Assembly: GCF_000243115.2 (NCBI RefSeq)
Contig: NZ_CP007035.1
Location: 2,728,001-2,792,000, forward strand
Source: Niabella soli DSM 19437
Lineage (GTDB): Bacteria; Bacteroidota; Bacteroidia; Chitinophagales; Chitinophagaceae
Direction: 5' to 3'
DNA length: 64,000 nt
Numbering within the stretch: the stretch's first letter is position 1; every line of letters starts with the position of its first letter. Made by a program: the position numbers and the translations under genes. Positions 53,926 to 63,661 of the stretch are shown here, piece by piece. The notes beneath the pieces are model-generated. The model searched no databases. It had not been told where the DNA came from and was given only the letters and a program-made list of their open reading frames with translations.

Positions 53926-54964
53926 GCTGTTGCGGTATTTTAACTATTGTAAAAAAAATATTCTCTTTTGTTTTTGTCGTCAGGAGGTCGTTCCTGCCAT
54001 ATAAAAGATACAGGCGCCGTCTTATAGAGGTAAGCCCAAAGCCCGTTCCTGTTTTAGGCAGCGAGGTTTCCGGGTCAAACGGGTTACTTACCAAAATACA
54101 AAGATCGCCCTGATCCACCATACATTCCATTTTTATAAGTGTTTCGCCGATGGTATCGTATAATCCAAATTTAATCGCATTTTCCACTATCGGCTGCAAA
54201 AGCAGGGTAGGTAATTTCATTTCCTTTGTATCATCGCCCACAATAATAGCCGTCATCAGCCGGTTGCCAAACCGCACTTTTTCTATTTCCAGATAAAGGT
54301 TCAGGTAGTTAATTTCTTCTGTTAGCGAAATCAGTTGTGATTCTTCCTTTTTCAGCGTACCTCTTAAGAAGTCAGATAGCTGCTGTACCATCTTCCGCGC
54401 CTGTTGGGGGTTCAGGCCAATCAGGGCATTAATGGAGTTCAGACTGTTAAACAAAAAATGCGGCTGCAATTGCTGCCGCAGTTTAAACAGTTCCGCGTCG
54501 CGGGATAAGCGGTCGGCATCCGTTCTCCGTTGTTCTACTTTTTGTTTTTCTACCCAGTTATACCACAAAATTGCAGCAATGGTAACGATCGTTAAAACCA
54601 GGAAAGCAATGCCCGCCCGAACCACCAGTGAGGTATTGAGGAAAGAGGCGTAGGCTTCGTTGTCGCCTAAAAAGAGTTTTAACAATGAATTGCTGACAAA
54701 CAGCCACAAACCGGTTATTACCAAACAGGAGCCGATCACGTTGGTGTACTGATAGGTGGACGGCAGGTAATAGCGGGTCATATTTAATATTAACAGGCTT
54801 GCCAGCAATAACAGTGAATTGCTCAGCAGGCTGTCGCTCACCACTATTTTCAGTGGAAAGTGGAAATAAGATGAAAGAAAAAAACCCTGCACCAGCATTA
54901 GGGTTATCCACCCCAGAATAAGAGAGAATAAAAATTTTTTTGTAGCTAACGGTGATGCTGGCAC
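53903..54964 (-). CDS. LytS-type sensor histidine kinase
   Basis: 353 residues: four transmembrane segments (for example FLVLTIVTIAAILWYNW), then a His_kinase domain with QQLQPHFLFNSLNSINALIG (phospho-His169) and an ATPase domain (LLQPIVENAIKFGL and GTGFGLTSIRRRLYLLYG). The start is GTG at 54964; no nearby ATG. No periplasmic sensor domain, so it may rely on the LiaF-like protein upstream. Confidence 0.94.
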   Translation of the reverse strand: MPASPLATKKFLFSLILGWITLMLVQGFFLSSYFHFPLKIVVSDSLLSNSLLLLASLLILNMTRYYLPSTYQYTNVIGSCLVITGLWLFVSNSLLKLFLGDNEAYASFLNTSLVVRAGIAFLVLTIVTIAAILWYNWVEKQKVEQRRTDADRLSRDAELFKLRQQLQPHFLFNSLNSINALIGLNPQQARKMVQQLSDFLRGTLKKEESQLISLTEEINYLNLYLEIEKVRFGNRLMTAIIVGDDTKEMKLPTLLLQPIVENAIKFGLYDTIGETLIKMECMVDQGDLCILVSNPFDPETSLPKTGTGFGLTSIRRRLYLLYGRNDLLTTKTKENIFFTIVKIPQQHEQSSNN

Positions 54965-54988
54965 TGCAATTACGGGTTTGATATTTGG

Positions 54989-55810
54989 TTAAAAACTTTT
55001 GATATCGATACCACCAAAAATTACGGTACCTTTTAAGATGAGGGTCTTTGACTGGTCGACGTTACCCATTGAAACCCTGCGGTCCTTTATTTCTCCCAGG
55101 ATAGCGGTAGCTTCTGAAGAGATCACATTCCAGTGAGAGGGGATCAGCAGGGTGGCCCCTCCAAACACCGCCGTTACTTCCAACACGGCTGTTCCCTCAA
55201 TATCTGCCTGCAGCAAATCGATTTCGCTTCCGCCAAAGATATTCACCATCTCACCTCCCCTGAAATTTTTCGACAGAACTTTCTTTTTGGTCCCGCCAAA
55301 AATAGAAGTGGCTTCTATCAAATCATCGCCGCTAATATTGCCCCTGTACACATTGGTACCGTTGGGCAAACCGGTGTTGGGGTCTTTGGTAACAAATTCA
55401 TATGATCTCTTGGGCCGCAGAATAAAAAACAAACCCGCCCCGATCAGTATAATAGGCCATATATAGGGTTTTAGTGAATTAAACAGAAAATAACTATCCA
55501 CCAGCGAAAGCGATCCGATCAGGATAAGGATCAGCCAACCCGGCCCCTGGAAATTTTTACGGAAACCGATGAATATTCCCAACACAATCAGGAACATTTG
55601 CCAGGAGAATACAAAATCGGGGAAATCGATCCCCATTCTCCTAAGCAGGTATACCACCCCTACCAACACCATCATCAACCCGATCCAGATATGGGATTGG
55701 GAACTGCGCGGCCGGTAGTTTGGCTCTTCCACCGGCGGGGGACCTGCCGGAGGTACCGGCTTCTCCCCTTTATTATAAAAGTCTGTGTTATACGGATTAT
55801 TTTCACTCAT
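54989..55810 (-). CDS. LiaF-like membrane protein
   Basis: 273 residues. The N-terminus is cytosolic and Pro-rich (GEKPVPPAGPPPVEEP), followed by four membrane helices (DUF5668-like; WIGLMMVLVGVVYLLRRMGI) and a C-terminal LiaF/VraT-type beta-solenoid domain (SIFGGTKKKVLSKNF, NIFGGSEIDLLQADIEG, AVFGGATLLIPSHW, VIFGGIDIK). LiaF restrains the LiaS kinase in Firmicutes; here the partner is a LytS-type kinase. First gene of the operon, 24 bases before the kinase. Confidence 0.93.
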   Translation of the reverse strand: MSENNPYNTDFYNKGEKPVPPAGPPPVEEPNYRPRSSQSHIWIGLMMVLVGVVYLLRRMGIDFPDFVFSWQMFLIVLGIFIGFRKNFQGPGWLILILIGSLSLVDSYFLFNSLKPYIWPIILIGAGLFFILRPKRSYEFVTKDPNTGLPNGTNVYRGNISGDDLIEATSIFGGTKKKVLSKNFRGGEMVNIFGGSEIDLLQADIEGTAVLEVTAVFGGATLLIPSHWNVISSEATAILGEIKDRRVSMGNVDQSKTLILKGTVIFGGIDIKSF

Positions 55811-55961
55811 TATTCAATATTTTCTGTAAAAATACCCCCCTAAGATAGGGCTTACAATAGATTTTTCGCCTGTAAACACCAGATATCGGTAAACGCCGGG
55901 AACCGCACGGTGAATAACACCCCCTTTTTTCCCGGTAAACTGCTATACCGGCGAATGAACC

Positions 55962-57623
55962 CTATGATCCATCCCGCGGGACCATCAACTCAAAGCGTTG
56001 CCCGTCAAAAAGGCCTTTATCACTCAGCTTCAGATCCGGGATCACCAATAACGCCATAAAGGACAGGGTCATAAAGGGCGCCCCCAAAGTGGAACCCATC
56101 TTTTTTGCCAATGCATCGGCTTGAGTATAGGCCTCCGCAATCCTATACCCGTCCGCATTACTCATCAAACCTGCAACCGGCAGCGGTATCAATTGCTCTT
56201 CGCTCCCGGCAATGGCACTCACCCCGCCTTTGGCTGCAATAACTTTATTTACCGCCCTGCTAATGCTTTCGTCATCCACGCCAACAGCGATAATATTGTG
56301 ACTGTCATGCGCTACTGAAGAGGCGATTGCTCCCTTTTTTAATCCAAAATTCCGCACAAACGCAACGGCTACTTTTGCATCCGCATACCGGTTCACCACC
56401 ACCATCTTCAAAATATCCCGTTCTACATCGCTCACATAATATCCGTTGATAGTTTTAGGTTCCAAAAGCAGCTTACGGGTGATCAATTGCCCGTCCAGGG
56501 CCTCAATAACCGGAATGGTTTTACTACCATTTGATGGCTGGACAAAAGAAGCAACATTTTTAGGCGTACAATTAAAGTTATTAATGGCAGGAGCAACAAC
56601 CGGTTCTATTAGTGTGGTTCCCTGCTCCGCCACCAGGATGCCGTTTATAAAAGTTTGCAGCACTTCAAAATCCTTCAGATCTTTTACCACAATAAAATCG
56701 GCTGCGGCCCCTTCGGTCAACAATCCAACATCCAGTTTGTAATGCAGCACGGGATTGATGCAGGCTGCCTTCAATATTTTGAAAACCGAAATGCCCTTTG
56801 CCACCGCCCGGGCGCAAAGCTCATTGATATGCCCCGATGCCAGGCTGTCCGGGTGTTTATCATCGCTGCAAAACATGATATCATCCGGGTAATCAGAAAG
56901 CAAACCGATCAAAGCTTCGAAGTTTTTTGCGGCGCTTCCTTCGCGGATGAGAATTTTCATGCCCGCTTTCAATTTATCCAGCGCCTCTTCTTTTGTAAAA
57001 CATTCATGATCGGTTCCCGGCAGGTTGGGGGCTGCTATACCCTTTGCATATTTTTCCGCATCATCCCCCCGCAGTCCCGGGGCATGACCGTCTACCGGCT
57101 TGCCGAGGTCATGCGCTGTTTTTATTTTCTGCATTACTTCGGGGTCATTCATCAGCACCCCGGGAAAATTCATCATTTCGCTCAGGTACTTTATTTCAGG
57201 GTGTTGCAGCAAACCGGCAACCTCGGTTACGCCCAAAGTAGCACCTGCTGTTTCAAAAACGGTCGCCGGCACGCAACTGGGGGCGCCAAAATTAAATTTA
57301 AAGGGGACTTTTTTCCCATTTTCAATCATGTACCATACGCCTTCCACCCCGCATACATTGGCTATTTCATGGGGATCGCTTACCGTGGCAACCGTTCCAT
57401 GTACCACCGCCAGCCGCGCAAATTCCGAGGGGATCAGCATGCTACTTTCAATATGTACGTGGCTGTCGATAAACCCAGGGAGGATAAAAGGCAAGGTGAC
57501 ATCCGGTTCATTTTGCACCAACCCCATCCTGATTATTTTCCCGTTGGCTGTTTCCACAAATCCCGAGTAGATCCTTTGTTGCAGCACATCTACAATGTTC
57601 CCTTTTATATTACTTTTGTGCAT
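55962..57623 (-). CDS. ade: adenine deaminase
   Basis: Amidohydrolase that turns adenine into hypoxanthine in purine salvage. 553 residues: [20 protein letters not shown] (metal His residues), [33 protein letters not shown], and the C-terminal [19 protein letters not shown]. Complete. Divergent from the giant GH18/GT gene with 91 bases between. Confidence 0.96.
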   Translation of the reverse strand: MHKSNIKGNIVDVLQQRIYSGFVETANGKIIRMGLVQNEPDVTLPFILPGFIDSHVHIESSMLIPSEFARLAVVHGTVATVSDPHEIANVCGVEGVWYMIENGKKVPFKFNFGAPSCVPATVFETAGATLGVTEVAGLLQHPEIKYLSEMMNFPGVLMNDPEVMQKIKTAHDLGKPVDGHAPGLRGDDAEKYAKGIAAPNLPGTDHECFTKEEALDKLKAGMKILIREGSAAKNFEALIGLLSDYPDDIMFCSDDKHPDSLASGHINELCARAVAKGISVFKILKAACINPVLHYKLDVGLLTEGAAADFIVVKDLKDFEVLQTFINGILVAEQGTTLIEPVVAPAINNFNCTPKNVASFVQPSNGSKTIPVIEALDGQLITRKLLLEPKTINGYYVSDVERDILKMVVVNRYADAKVAVAFVRNFGLKKGAIASSVAHDSHNIIAVGVDDESISRAVNKVIAAKGGVSAIAGSEEQLIPLPVAGLMSNADGYRIAEAYTQADALAKKMGSTLGAPFMTLSFMALLVIPDLKLSDKGLFDGQRFELMVPRDGS

Positions 57624-57714
57624 ACTATTTGTTTGGGTAAATGTATCACATGTTTAAGAAAATTCCGGCCAATAGTATTTTTTGTAAACCAATTTTGACT
57701 ATATAAAATTTTAT

Positions 57715-60700
57715 ATGTCTGACGAAAGACAGGTTTTTCAAACGGATAATAAGGCAAGGTGGTACACTTTTAAATGGGTGAGCCGGGTATTGATCTTTTT
57801 TGCGATCGCCCTGATCCCCCTGGGTGTCCTTTCTTTGTTAAAGAAAAACATCCCTATACTCCCCGGGCTTTCTAAAACGGATACCGGCAAATTAATTCAT
57901 GCTGTAATCCCCAAGAATCTTAGCGAAAAAGACAAGAAGAAATATAAAGGCATGCAGGCCTTTATTGATACGCGTGCGCAAAACAATGCTTTTATAGACA
58001 GGGAGCGGAAACGGCCCAAAAATGCGAACATCCGGGCAGCGTTCTTTGTAGACTGGGATCCGCAATCTTTTATTTCGCTGAAAGCCAACATTGACAAGCT
58101 GAACATGGTGCTGCCCGAATGGTTCTTTATTGATCCTACAGGCGATTCGTTAAAAGCAACTATTGACAATGATGCCCTGCAATTGATGCGAAAAGCCAGG
58201 GTTGCCATAGTACCCATCCTTACCAATGTGGTCAGCAGCGACTTTGATGGCAAGCTGCTGTACAGGATACTGAGCGATCCGCGGAAAAGAAATAAATTTC
58301 TACAGGACATTGTAAATACCATCGAAAAAAATAAACTAAGTGGTGTTAACCTGGATTTTGAAGAACTGACGGAAAACAGCCTGCCCTTACTAAAACAATT
58401 TCATGAAGAATTGTACCGGATCCTGCATGCCAAAGGGTTGCTGGTTACACAGGACATATTGCCCAACGATGACAGCTATAATATTTCGGAAATATCGAAA
58501 ATGACGGACTATATTTTCCTGATGGCCTATGATCACCACTATGATACGAGCACTCCCGGCTGGGTAAGCGATCAGCAGTGGATTGAAAAAGTGCTGGACG
58601 CTGCCGCAAAGAGTGTGCCTTCTGAAAAAATTGTACTCTGCATGGCCACTTACGGATATGACTGGCCGGAAGGCCAGAAAGGGATCACCCTGACCTATGC
58701 TCAGGCGGTATACCTTGCAAGGGAATATAATGCTACAATAGATTTTGACAACGATACCTATAACTGCCATTTTACCTATACCGAAAACAATGGGGTTAAG
58801 CACGAGGTGTATTTTAATGACGCCGCCAGTAATTTTAACACCATGCGTTTTGCAGACGATTACGGAACGGCGGGTGTGGCCATCTGGCGATTGGGCGCCG
58901 AGGATCAGCGGCTCTGGGCCTTTTATAAAAACGCCCTCACTACGGAAGCCATGTCGGAACAAAAGAAATTGTTTACGAAATTAGAAAACGTACCCGTCTC
59001 CTTTGAGAAGCCCGATTACATTGGTGATGGCGAGGTTTTGGACGTAATATCGCAGCCCCAGAACGGGGAAATGAAGATCACCGCTGATACTACCAATGAT
59101 TACCTGATACAGGAGGAAGAATACCTGAAACTGCCCACTAAATACGTAATAAGGCGGTTTGGTCAGGTGGAGCCGGGCAAACAGGTGCTATTGACTTTTG
59201 ATGATGGTCCCGATCCGGAATATACGCCCCAGATCCTGAAAATATTAAAAAAGGAAAATGTACCGGCGGCGTTCTTTGTAGTAGGCGTTAACATACAAAA
59301 TCATCTTCCCACATTTGAACAGGTTTACAAGGGCGGCTTTGAGATCGGTAATCATACTTTCTCCCATCCTAATATTGCCAGCGTGGGTTCTAAAAGGGCG
59401 CAGACCGAAATTGATGCTACCCGGCTTTTAATAGAAGCGGTAACCGGGCATAGTACAATCCTGTTCCGCCCGCCCTTTAACGCTGATGCAGAACCAACAT
59501 CCGCACAGGAATTATTACCTGTTGGGTTGAGTAAAACACTGAACTACTACGACGTAGGGGAAAGTATCGATCCCGAAGACTGGGATACCGACAGCGCTCA
59601 CGTAAATGCCGACAGTATCTACAATCGTATTGTGCGGCAATATGAAGCACGTCCCCTCAGGGATAAGGGAATCATTTTATTGCACGATGCCGGCGGTAAT
59701 CGCCAGGGCACCGTAGATGCGCTGCCCCGTATCATCAAATATTTTAAAGACCGGAACATACAATTTATTACGGTGGCCCAATTGCTCAATCTTAAAAAAA
59801 ACCAGGTAATGCCTCCTGTAAAAAGCGACATTTTGCGGGCAGATAAATACGGCGTCACGATCGTCTTCTGGGTATTCAAATTCCTCAGCACCGCATTCTG
59901 GCTGGCCGTTTTCCTGGGCCTGGGGCGTACTGTGACGCTGGGGGCTCTTGCGCTCATCAATTACCGGCGGCAGAAAAAGGAGCGATTGTCCCCGCTGGGT
60001 GTCTTTAATCAAAAAGTAAACGTTATTGTACCGGCCTATAACGAAGAGGTAAATAGTGCCCGCACCGTTCAAAGCCTGCTCAACCAGGATTATGCCAACC
60101 TGGAAGTGCTTTTTGTAGACGATGGCTCCAAAGACGATACACTGAAAAATATTACCGCAGCCTTCGGCGATAATCCCCGGGTGAAAATACTCTCCAAACC
60201 CAACGGTGGCAAGGCCTCTGCGCTCAATTATGGCATTGCCCATTCGAGTGCGGAATACCTGATATGCATTGATGCAGACACCCAACTTAAAAAAGACGCG
60301 GTAAGCCAACTGATGCGCTATTTTGTAGACGATACTATTGGGGCCGTTGCCGGTAATGTAAAAGTAGGGAACATCACCAATGTGCTTACCCGCTGGCAAT
60401 CGATCGAATACATTACCGCCCAGAATTTTGACCGGCGGGCTTTTGATTACATCAATGGAATTACCGTAGTACCGGGCGCTATTGGCGCCTTCAGCAAAAA
60501 AGCTATTGTAGAAGCCGGCGGCTTTACCACCGATTCATTGGCGGAGGATTGTGACCTTACCATTCGTATTTTAAGAAAAGGATACGTGATCCGCAACTGC
60601 AATGAAGCCATCGCTATTACTGAAGCGCCGGAAACCGTAAGACAGTTTTTAAAACAGCGGTTCCGCTGGAGCTATGGGGTGATGCAAAGTTTCTGGAAAA

Positions 60701-61113
60701 ACAAAGACGCCTGCTTCAGGGCACGTTATAAAGGCCTGGGCATGGTAGCGTTGCCCAATATCCTGTTGTTCCAGATCATACTACCCATCATTGCTCCTGT
60801 TGCCGATCTGCTCTTTTTCTTTTCCATTTATTACAACTGGCCCAATGAGCAGCATACCAGTTGGGGAGATATTGACCGGATCGCACTGTTCTACGGCCTC
60901 TTTCTTTTGGTAGATGTGGGCGTAGCCCTTTTTGCCTTCAGCATTGAAAAGGAAAAAAATTACTGGCAGCTTTTGTGGCTTATCCCCCAACGTTTTGTGT
61001 ATCGCCAATTAATGTACGTGGTATTATTCCGGTCCTTACGCCGTGCCATTAAAGGCGAAGGCCAGGGTTGGGGCAGCCTTAAAAGAACCGGAAATGTTGT
61101 GTTAAAGGAGTAG
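57715..61113 (+). CDS. GH18 - polysaccharide deacetylase - GT2 fusion (PNAG-type synthase)
   Basis: 1132 residues in one chain. One N-terminal transmembrane helix (about 23-42); a GH18 barrel (about 105-425) with VNLDFEE, Glu216 as likely acid; a NodB deacetylase (about 485-700) with TFDDGPD, HTFSH and RPPF; transmembrane helices near 710-735; a processive GT2 (about 765-1000) with VPAYNEE, DDGSKDDT, DADT, EDCDL and QRFRW; then more membrane helices. PgaB (deacetylase plus GH18-like) and PgaC (GT2) have these three activities as separate proteins making poly-beta-1,6-GlcNAc. Product unproven. No pgaA/pgaD homologue nearby. Confidence 0.93.
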   Translation: MSDERQVFQTDNKARWYTFKWVSRVLIFFAIALIPLGVLSLLKKNIPILPGLSKTDTGKLIHAVIPKNLSEKDKKKYKGMQAFIDTRAQNNAFIDRERKRPKNANIRAAFFVDWDPQSFISLKANIDKLNMVLPEWFFIDPTGDSLKATIDNDALQLMRKARVAIVPILTNVVSSDFDGKLLYRILSDPRKRNKFLQDIVNTIEKNKLSGVNLDFEELTENSLPLLKQFHEELYRILHAKGLLVTQDILPNDDSYNISEISKMTDYIFLMAYDHHYDTSTPGWVSDQQWIEKVLDAAAKSVPSEKIVLCMATYGYDWPEGQKGITLTYAQAVYLAREYNATIDFDNDTYNCHFTYTENNGVKHEVYFNDAASNFNTMRFADDYGTAGVAIWRLGAEDQRLWAFYKNALTTEAMSEQKKLFTKLENVPVSFEKPDYIGDGEVLDVISQPQNGEMKITADTTNDYLIQEEEYLKLPTKYVIRRFGQVEPGKQVLLTFDDGPDPEYTPQILKILKKENVPAAFFVVGVNIQNHLPTFEQVYKGGFEIGNHTFSHPNIASVGSKRAQTEIDATRLLIEAVTGHSTILFRPPFNADAEPTSAQELLPVGLSKTLNYYDVGESIDPEDWDTDSAHVNADSIYNRIVRQYEARPLRDKGIILLHDAGGNRQGTVDALPRIIKYFKDRNIQFITVAQLLNLKKNQVMPPVKSDILRADKYGVTIVFWVFKFLSTAFWLAVFLGLGRTVTLGALALINYRRQKKERLSPLGVFNQKVNVIVPAYNEEVNSARTVQSLLNQDYANLEVLFVDDGSKDDTLKNITAAFGDNPRVKILSKPNGGKASALNYGIAHSSAEYLICIDADTQLKKDAVSQLMRYFVDDTIGAVAGNVKVGNITNVLTRWQSIEYITAQNFDRRAFDYINGITVVPGAIGAFSKKAIVEAGGFTTDSLAEDCDLTIRILRKGYVIRNCNEAIAITEAPETVRQFLKQRFRWSYGVMQSFWKNKDACFRARYKGLGMVALPNILLFQIILPIIAPVADLLFFFSIYYNWPNEQHTSWGDIDRIALFYGLFLLVDVGVALFAFSIEKEKNYWQLLWLIPQRFVYRQLMYVVLFRSLRRAIKGEGQGWGSLKRTGNVVLKE

Positions 61114-61124
61114 GGACATCGATG

Positions 61125-62036
61125 CTAATTGCTCCGCAACAACAGCACATATTTCCCGAGCAACTCTTTGCAAATACAGTCCGCAAAAGCCAGAATGCGG
61201 TCTGCCTTGCTTTTGAGCAACTCCAACATGGCATCCGCTATAACAAAATCATTATTATAGCGGCCGCCGGTATAGGCCTCCTGCAGACAGGCCAGCGCGT
61301 TGAGCTCCGAAGCAGATTGAAAAAAGGAAGTAAATCCCCCGCAGATGCGATTGCACAACAGGAATAGTTGTTTTAAACTATGGAGCCGCGGACTGATCCC
61401 GGAAAAAGCAGCAACAAAACTGCGTAAGGTTATTTCGATGGCCTGATGTAAAGCAAAACAGGCGATGGCATTTTCGTTACAATCCTCAAAAACCAGTGCG
61501 CTGTCAAAAAAAAGCCGCCCCCTCCTGCACCCTTTTCTGAAATCCGTTTCGCGTGCAGCCATTAATGCAGCGAGCGCCGATGTGCCAACATACTCCCACT
61601 GTATAGCTGCCGCCCGGTACAGCAAGGCCGTTTCATTACATTTAATCATATGAAAAAAGCTGCCCTGTTTTCTCCTTTCGTTAAACACCGTTAACTGGCA
61701 AAAAGAAAACTGTACCGTCCATTGGCCCAGTGTGGCAGTTCGTATAAAAGGCTCCAGGTCTTTAAAACCATTTGCTTCCTGCTGAGCAAGGATTATATAT
61801 AGGTCCAGTTGGTATTTTGCAGCATTATAATCCAGCTCAAATATCGCAACAGCATTACATAACCCCCGGATCCAGGAGATCACGAGCTCCTTTTGAGATA
61901 CGCTGCGATACCCCGGCGCACCGGCAAATGGCTTCCGTCGTATATTATTTCGGAAGGGACGGGCAGCATCAGTTTCGGGAAATAAAATTGTTTGGACAGT
62001 TGCGATTCGTGCCGCACATTTGGCATTGCTTTTCAT
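61125..62036 (-). CDS. HEPN-domain protein with degenerate nucleotidyltransferase-like N-terminus
   Basis: 303 residues. Residues about 165-295 show the HEPN pattern: ACFALHQAIEITLRSF, ISPRLHSLKQLFLLC, and EAYTGGRY (255-260). Residues about 45-140 (YQLDLYIILA, then KDLEPFIRT) resemble the nucleotidyltransferase-like half of MNT-HEPN proteins in Bacteroidota but without a clear GSxxxGxxxxxSD motif. The RNase motif R-x4-6-H is not evident. It follows the 208-residue gene on the same strand, with two hairpins in the 66-base gap. Many HEPN proteins are toxins or defence proteins; here function is unknown. Confidence 0.72.
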   Translation of the reverse strand: MKSNAKCAARIATVQTILFPETDAARPFRNNIRRKPFAGAPGYRSVSQKELVISWIRGLCNAVAIFELDYNAAKYQLDLYIILAQQEANGFKDLEPFIRTATLGQWTVQFSFCQLTVFNERRKQGSFFHMIKCNETALLYRAAAIQWEYVGTSALAALMAARETDFRKGCRRGRLFFDSALVFEDCNENAIACFALHQAIEITLRSFVAAFSGISPRLHSLKQLFLLCNRICGGFTSFFQSASELNALACLQEAYTGGRYNNDFVIADAMLELLKSKADRILAFADCICKELLGKYVLLLRSN

Positions 62037-62066
62037 CGGTTAGATTTAAAAAATAAACAAATCAAT

Positions 62067-62106
62067 GCCCTTCCACAAGGGCTATACACTACTGACCGCG
62101 GGTCAG
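62067..62106 (-). terminator. two hairpins between the 208-residue gene and the HEPN gene
   Basis: GCCCTT-CCAC-AAGGGC (62067-62082) and CTGACC-GCG-GGTCAG (62092-62106). The second holds the stop codon of the upstream gene. On the minus strand the first is followed by a T-rich stretch (ATTGATTTGTTTATTTTTT), so it may lower HEPN expression. Confidence 0.6.
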
Positions 62107-62729
62107 CTCATCTCAAACGGTGCTTTATAAGGTTTGGATAACCGGTAGGAGGTTCTTGCAATACATAGCAGGCATTCAAAGTCAAAAAGCAGGTTTTTCC
62201 TGTCAATCATAAAAGTCTCTCCTTCCTCCAGTGCACATTCAAAAACGAACCACAAATAGGCTTGTGCTCTTTTTTGTGAATACTGCAAAGTGAAGTGCTT
62301 TATTTTTTCGTGTGCGCTATCTTTATCCTTCAAATATCTATACCGCAGGTCCGGATCCGTATAAAACAATTGTTTTCCTGCTTTCATTGTTTGTTGAACT
62401 GTTACTTCATGTAACGCTTCTATCAGCACCTTGAAATTTCCATCGAACCGCAACAGAAAGCGGCGGTCGCGGTTTTCGCTGAAGGCACTGTAAGGGGCAC
62501 ACAAAGCGCATTGCACCCAGTTGTTCCATATATTCCACAATTCTCCCAACGTTGATGCATCAAAAACTAGCCAAAGACCATGAAGCGGTCTTGATTTTAC
62601 ATAGCGCAAAAAACGCTTTTGTAAAGCGAAGGTCTTTTCTTCGGGTTCAACCGGATGATTTTTGCTCTCGGGGGCATTCCCGGGCAATTGTTGACCCTTA
62701 AAAAGAATCTTGTTATTTTTGTTTGACAT
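62103..62729 (-). CDS. orphan protein of 208 residues
   Basis: No family recognised. Soluble; N-terminal 35 residues are polar and probably disordered. The core has SRPLHGLWLVFDASTLGELW, NRDRRFLLRFDGNFKVLIEA and KHFTLQYSQKRAQAYLWFVF, suggesting mixed alpha/beta folding with many aromatics. Divergent from an HTH gene; a full promoter overlapping an inverted repeat (62757-62786) drives it. First gene of a two-gene unit with the HEPN protein. Confidence 0.65.
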   Translation of the reverse strand: MSNKNNKILFKGQQLPGNAPESKNHPVEPEEKTFALQKRFLRYVKSRPLHGLWLVFDASTLGELWNIWNNWVQCALCAPYSAFSENRDRRFLLRFDGNFKVLIEALHEVTVQQTMKAGKQLFYTDPDLRYRYLKDKDSAHEKIKHFTLQYSQKRAQAYLWFVFECALEEGETFMIDRKNLLFDFECLLCIARTSYRLSKPYKAPFEMS

Positions 62730-62756
62730 AACCGGATTGTTTTCATGTTAGCACAC

Positions 62757-62786
62757 CAAATGTACAAATTCATTTGATACAAACAA
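62757..62786 (-). promoter_or_regulatory. promoter and inverted repeat between HTH and orphan genes
   Basis: Minus strand: TTG (62786-62784), 19-base spacer, TACATTTG (62764-62757). An inverted repeat, CAAATG (62757-62762) and CATTTG (62771-62776), covers it; the right arm is also a -7-like TTCATTTG for the HTH gene on +. Either an operator or two back-to-back -7 boxes. Confidence 0.6.
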
Positions 62787-62792
62787 ACAAAA

Positions 62793-63209
62793 ATGAATAA
62801 AAATTCAACCTTTTTTGATCGTCTTGAAGAGCTCCGCAAAGCGGAAGGATTTAAGACGATTAACGATCTTGCCCTCAATGGTTTAAAATACCGATCCTCT
62901 CAAAAGCTGAACCGTCTTAAAACTGGCAACAACAAGCCCTCTGCTGAAATTATTGAAGACATCAAGAACCGGTTTCCGCATGTTGACCTGAACTGGCTAG
63001 TTTCAAACAAGAATGAAATGTATCTACCCGGCGCGGATCTTACGATACAGGAACCGGAGGCCCCTGCCCCATGCAAAGAATGCGCCCTGCGAGATGAGAT
63101 CATCGATTCCCAGAAACAAACGATCAAGGCATTACAAGATCAGGCGGCAGCGCTACAATTGGCGATGGAAATCATGAGCCGGAAGTTGGTACGGAAGAAC
63201 GGGGCCTGA
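62793..63209 (+). CDS. helix-turn-helix regulator with C-terminal coiled coil
   Basis: 138 residues. The N-terminal 65 residues resemble phage-repressor-like HTH proteins (FFDRLEELRKAEGFKTINDL, then LNRLKTGNNKPSAEIIEDIK and FPHVDLNWLVSNK). A linker with Cys-x2-Glu-Cys (CKECALRD) leads into a coiled coil (IIDSQKQTIKALQDQAAALQ) that probably dimerises. Divergent from the orphan/HEPN genes, hence the likely repressor of that unit. Confidence 0.82.
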   Translation: MNKNSTFFDRLEELRKAEGFKTINDLALNGLKYRSSQKLNRLKTGNNKPSAEIIEDIKNRFPHVDLNWLVSNKNEMYLPGADLTIQEPEAPAPCKECALRDEIIDSQKQTIKALQDQAAALQLAMEIMSRKLVRKNGA

Positions 63210-63365
63210 GTCAGCATTCAAACAATGTTAACAGGCAATAATGAATGAGTGGCCCACTCGTAGCTAAATCGCCTGATTTGGTTATGCTGAATATTTCTTT
63301 TGGGCATCCCTGTTTCCTACCTTTACTATTGGTATCGTCTGTTCTTTATTTATAAACCGTAAACT

Positions 63366-63638
63366 ATGCCTAAATATGTAATCGAAAGGGAAATCTCCGG
63401 AGCCGGCGATCTTACCCGGGAGCAGCTAAAAGACATTTCGAATACTTCCTGCGGGGTATTGCGCAATATGGGACCCACTATCCAATGGGTGCAGAGCTAT
63501 GTTACCGGTAATAAAGTTTATTGCGTTTATATCGCCCCCAACAAGGAAATGGTGTTTGAACATGCGCAACAGGGCGGCTTTCCGGCTAATTCCGTAAGTG
63601 AGGTGGTAACGATCATTGACCCCACCACGGCCGAATAG
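63366..63638 (+). CDS. DUF4242 (nickel-binding-like) small protein
   Basis: 90 residues with a ferredoxin-like fold. MPKYVIEREISGAGDLTREQ, IQWVQSYVTGNKVYCVYIAP and EHAQQGGFPANSVSEV are the DUF4242 signature. Members are annotated as nickel-binding from a structure; function is unknown. Stands between the HTH gene and trmD (convergent). Confidence 0.88.
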   Translation: MPKYVIEREISGAGDLTREQLKDISNTSCGVLRNMGPTIQWVQSYVTGNKVYCVYIAPNKEMVFEHAQQGGFPANSVSEVVTIIDPTTAE

Positions 63639-63661
63639 CGGGCTGATGCTATAGAATACAA

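Noticed and set aside
56655-57698. 347-codon open frame on + across adenine deaminase
   Set aside because: Antisense to a complete ade gene; the frame is open because of codon bias.
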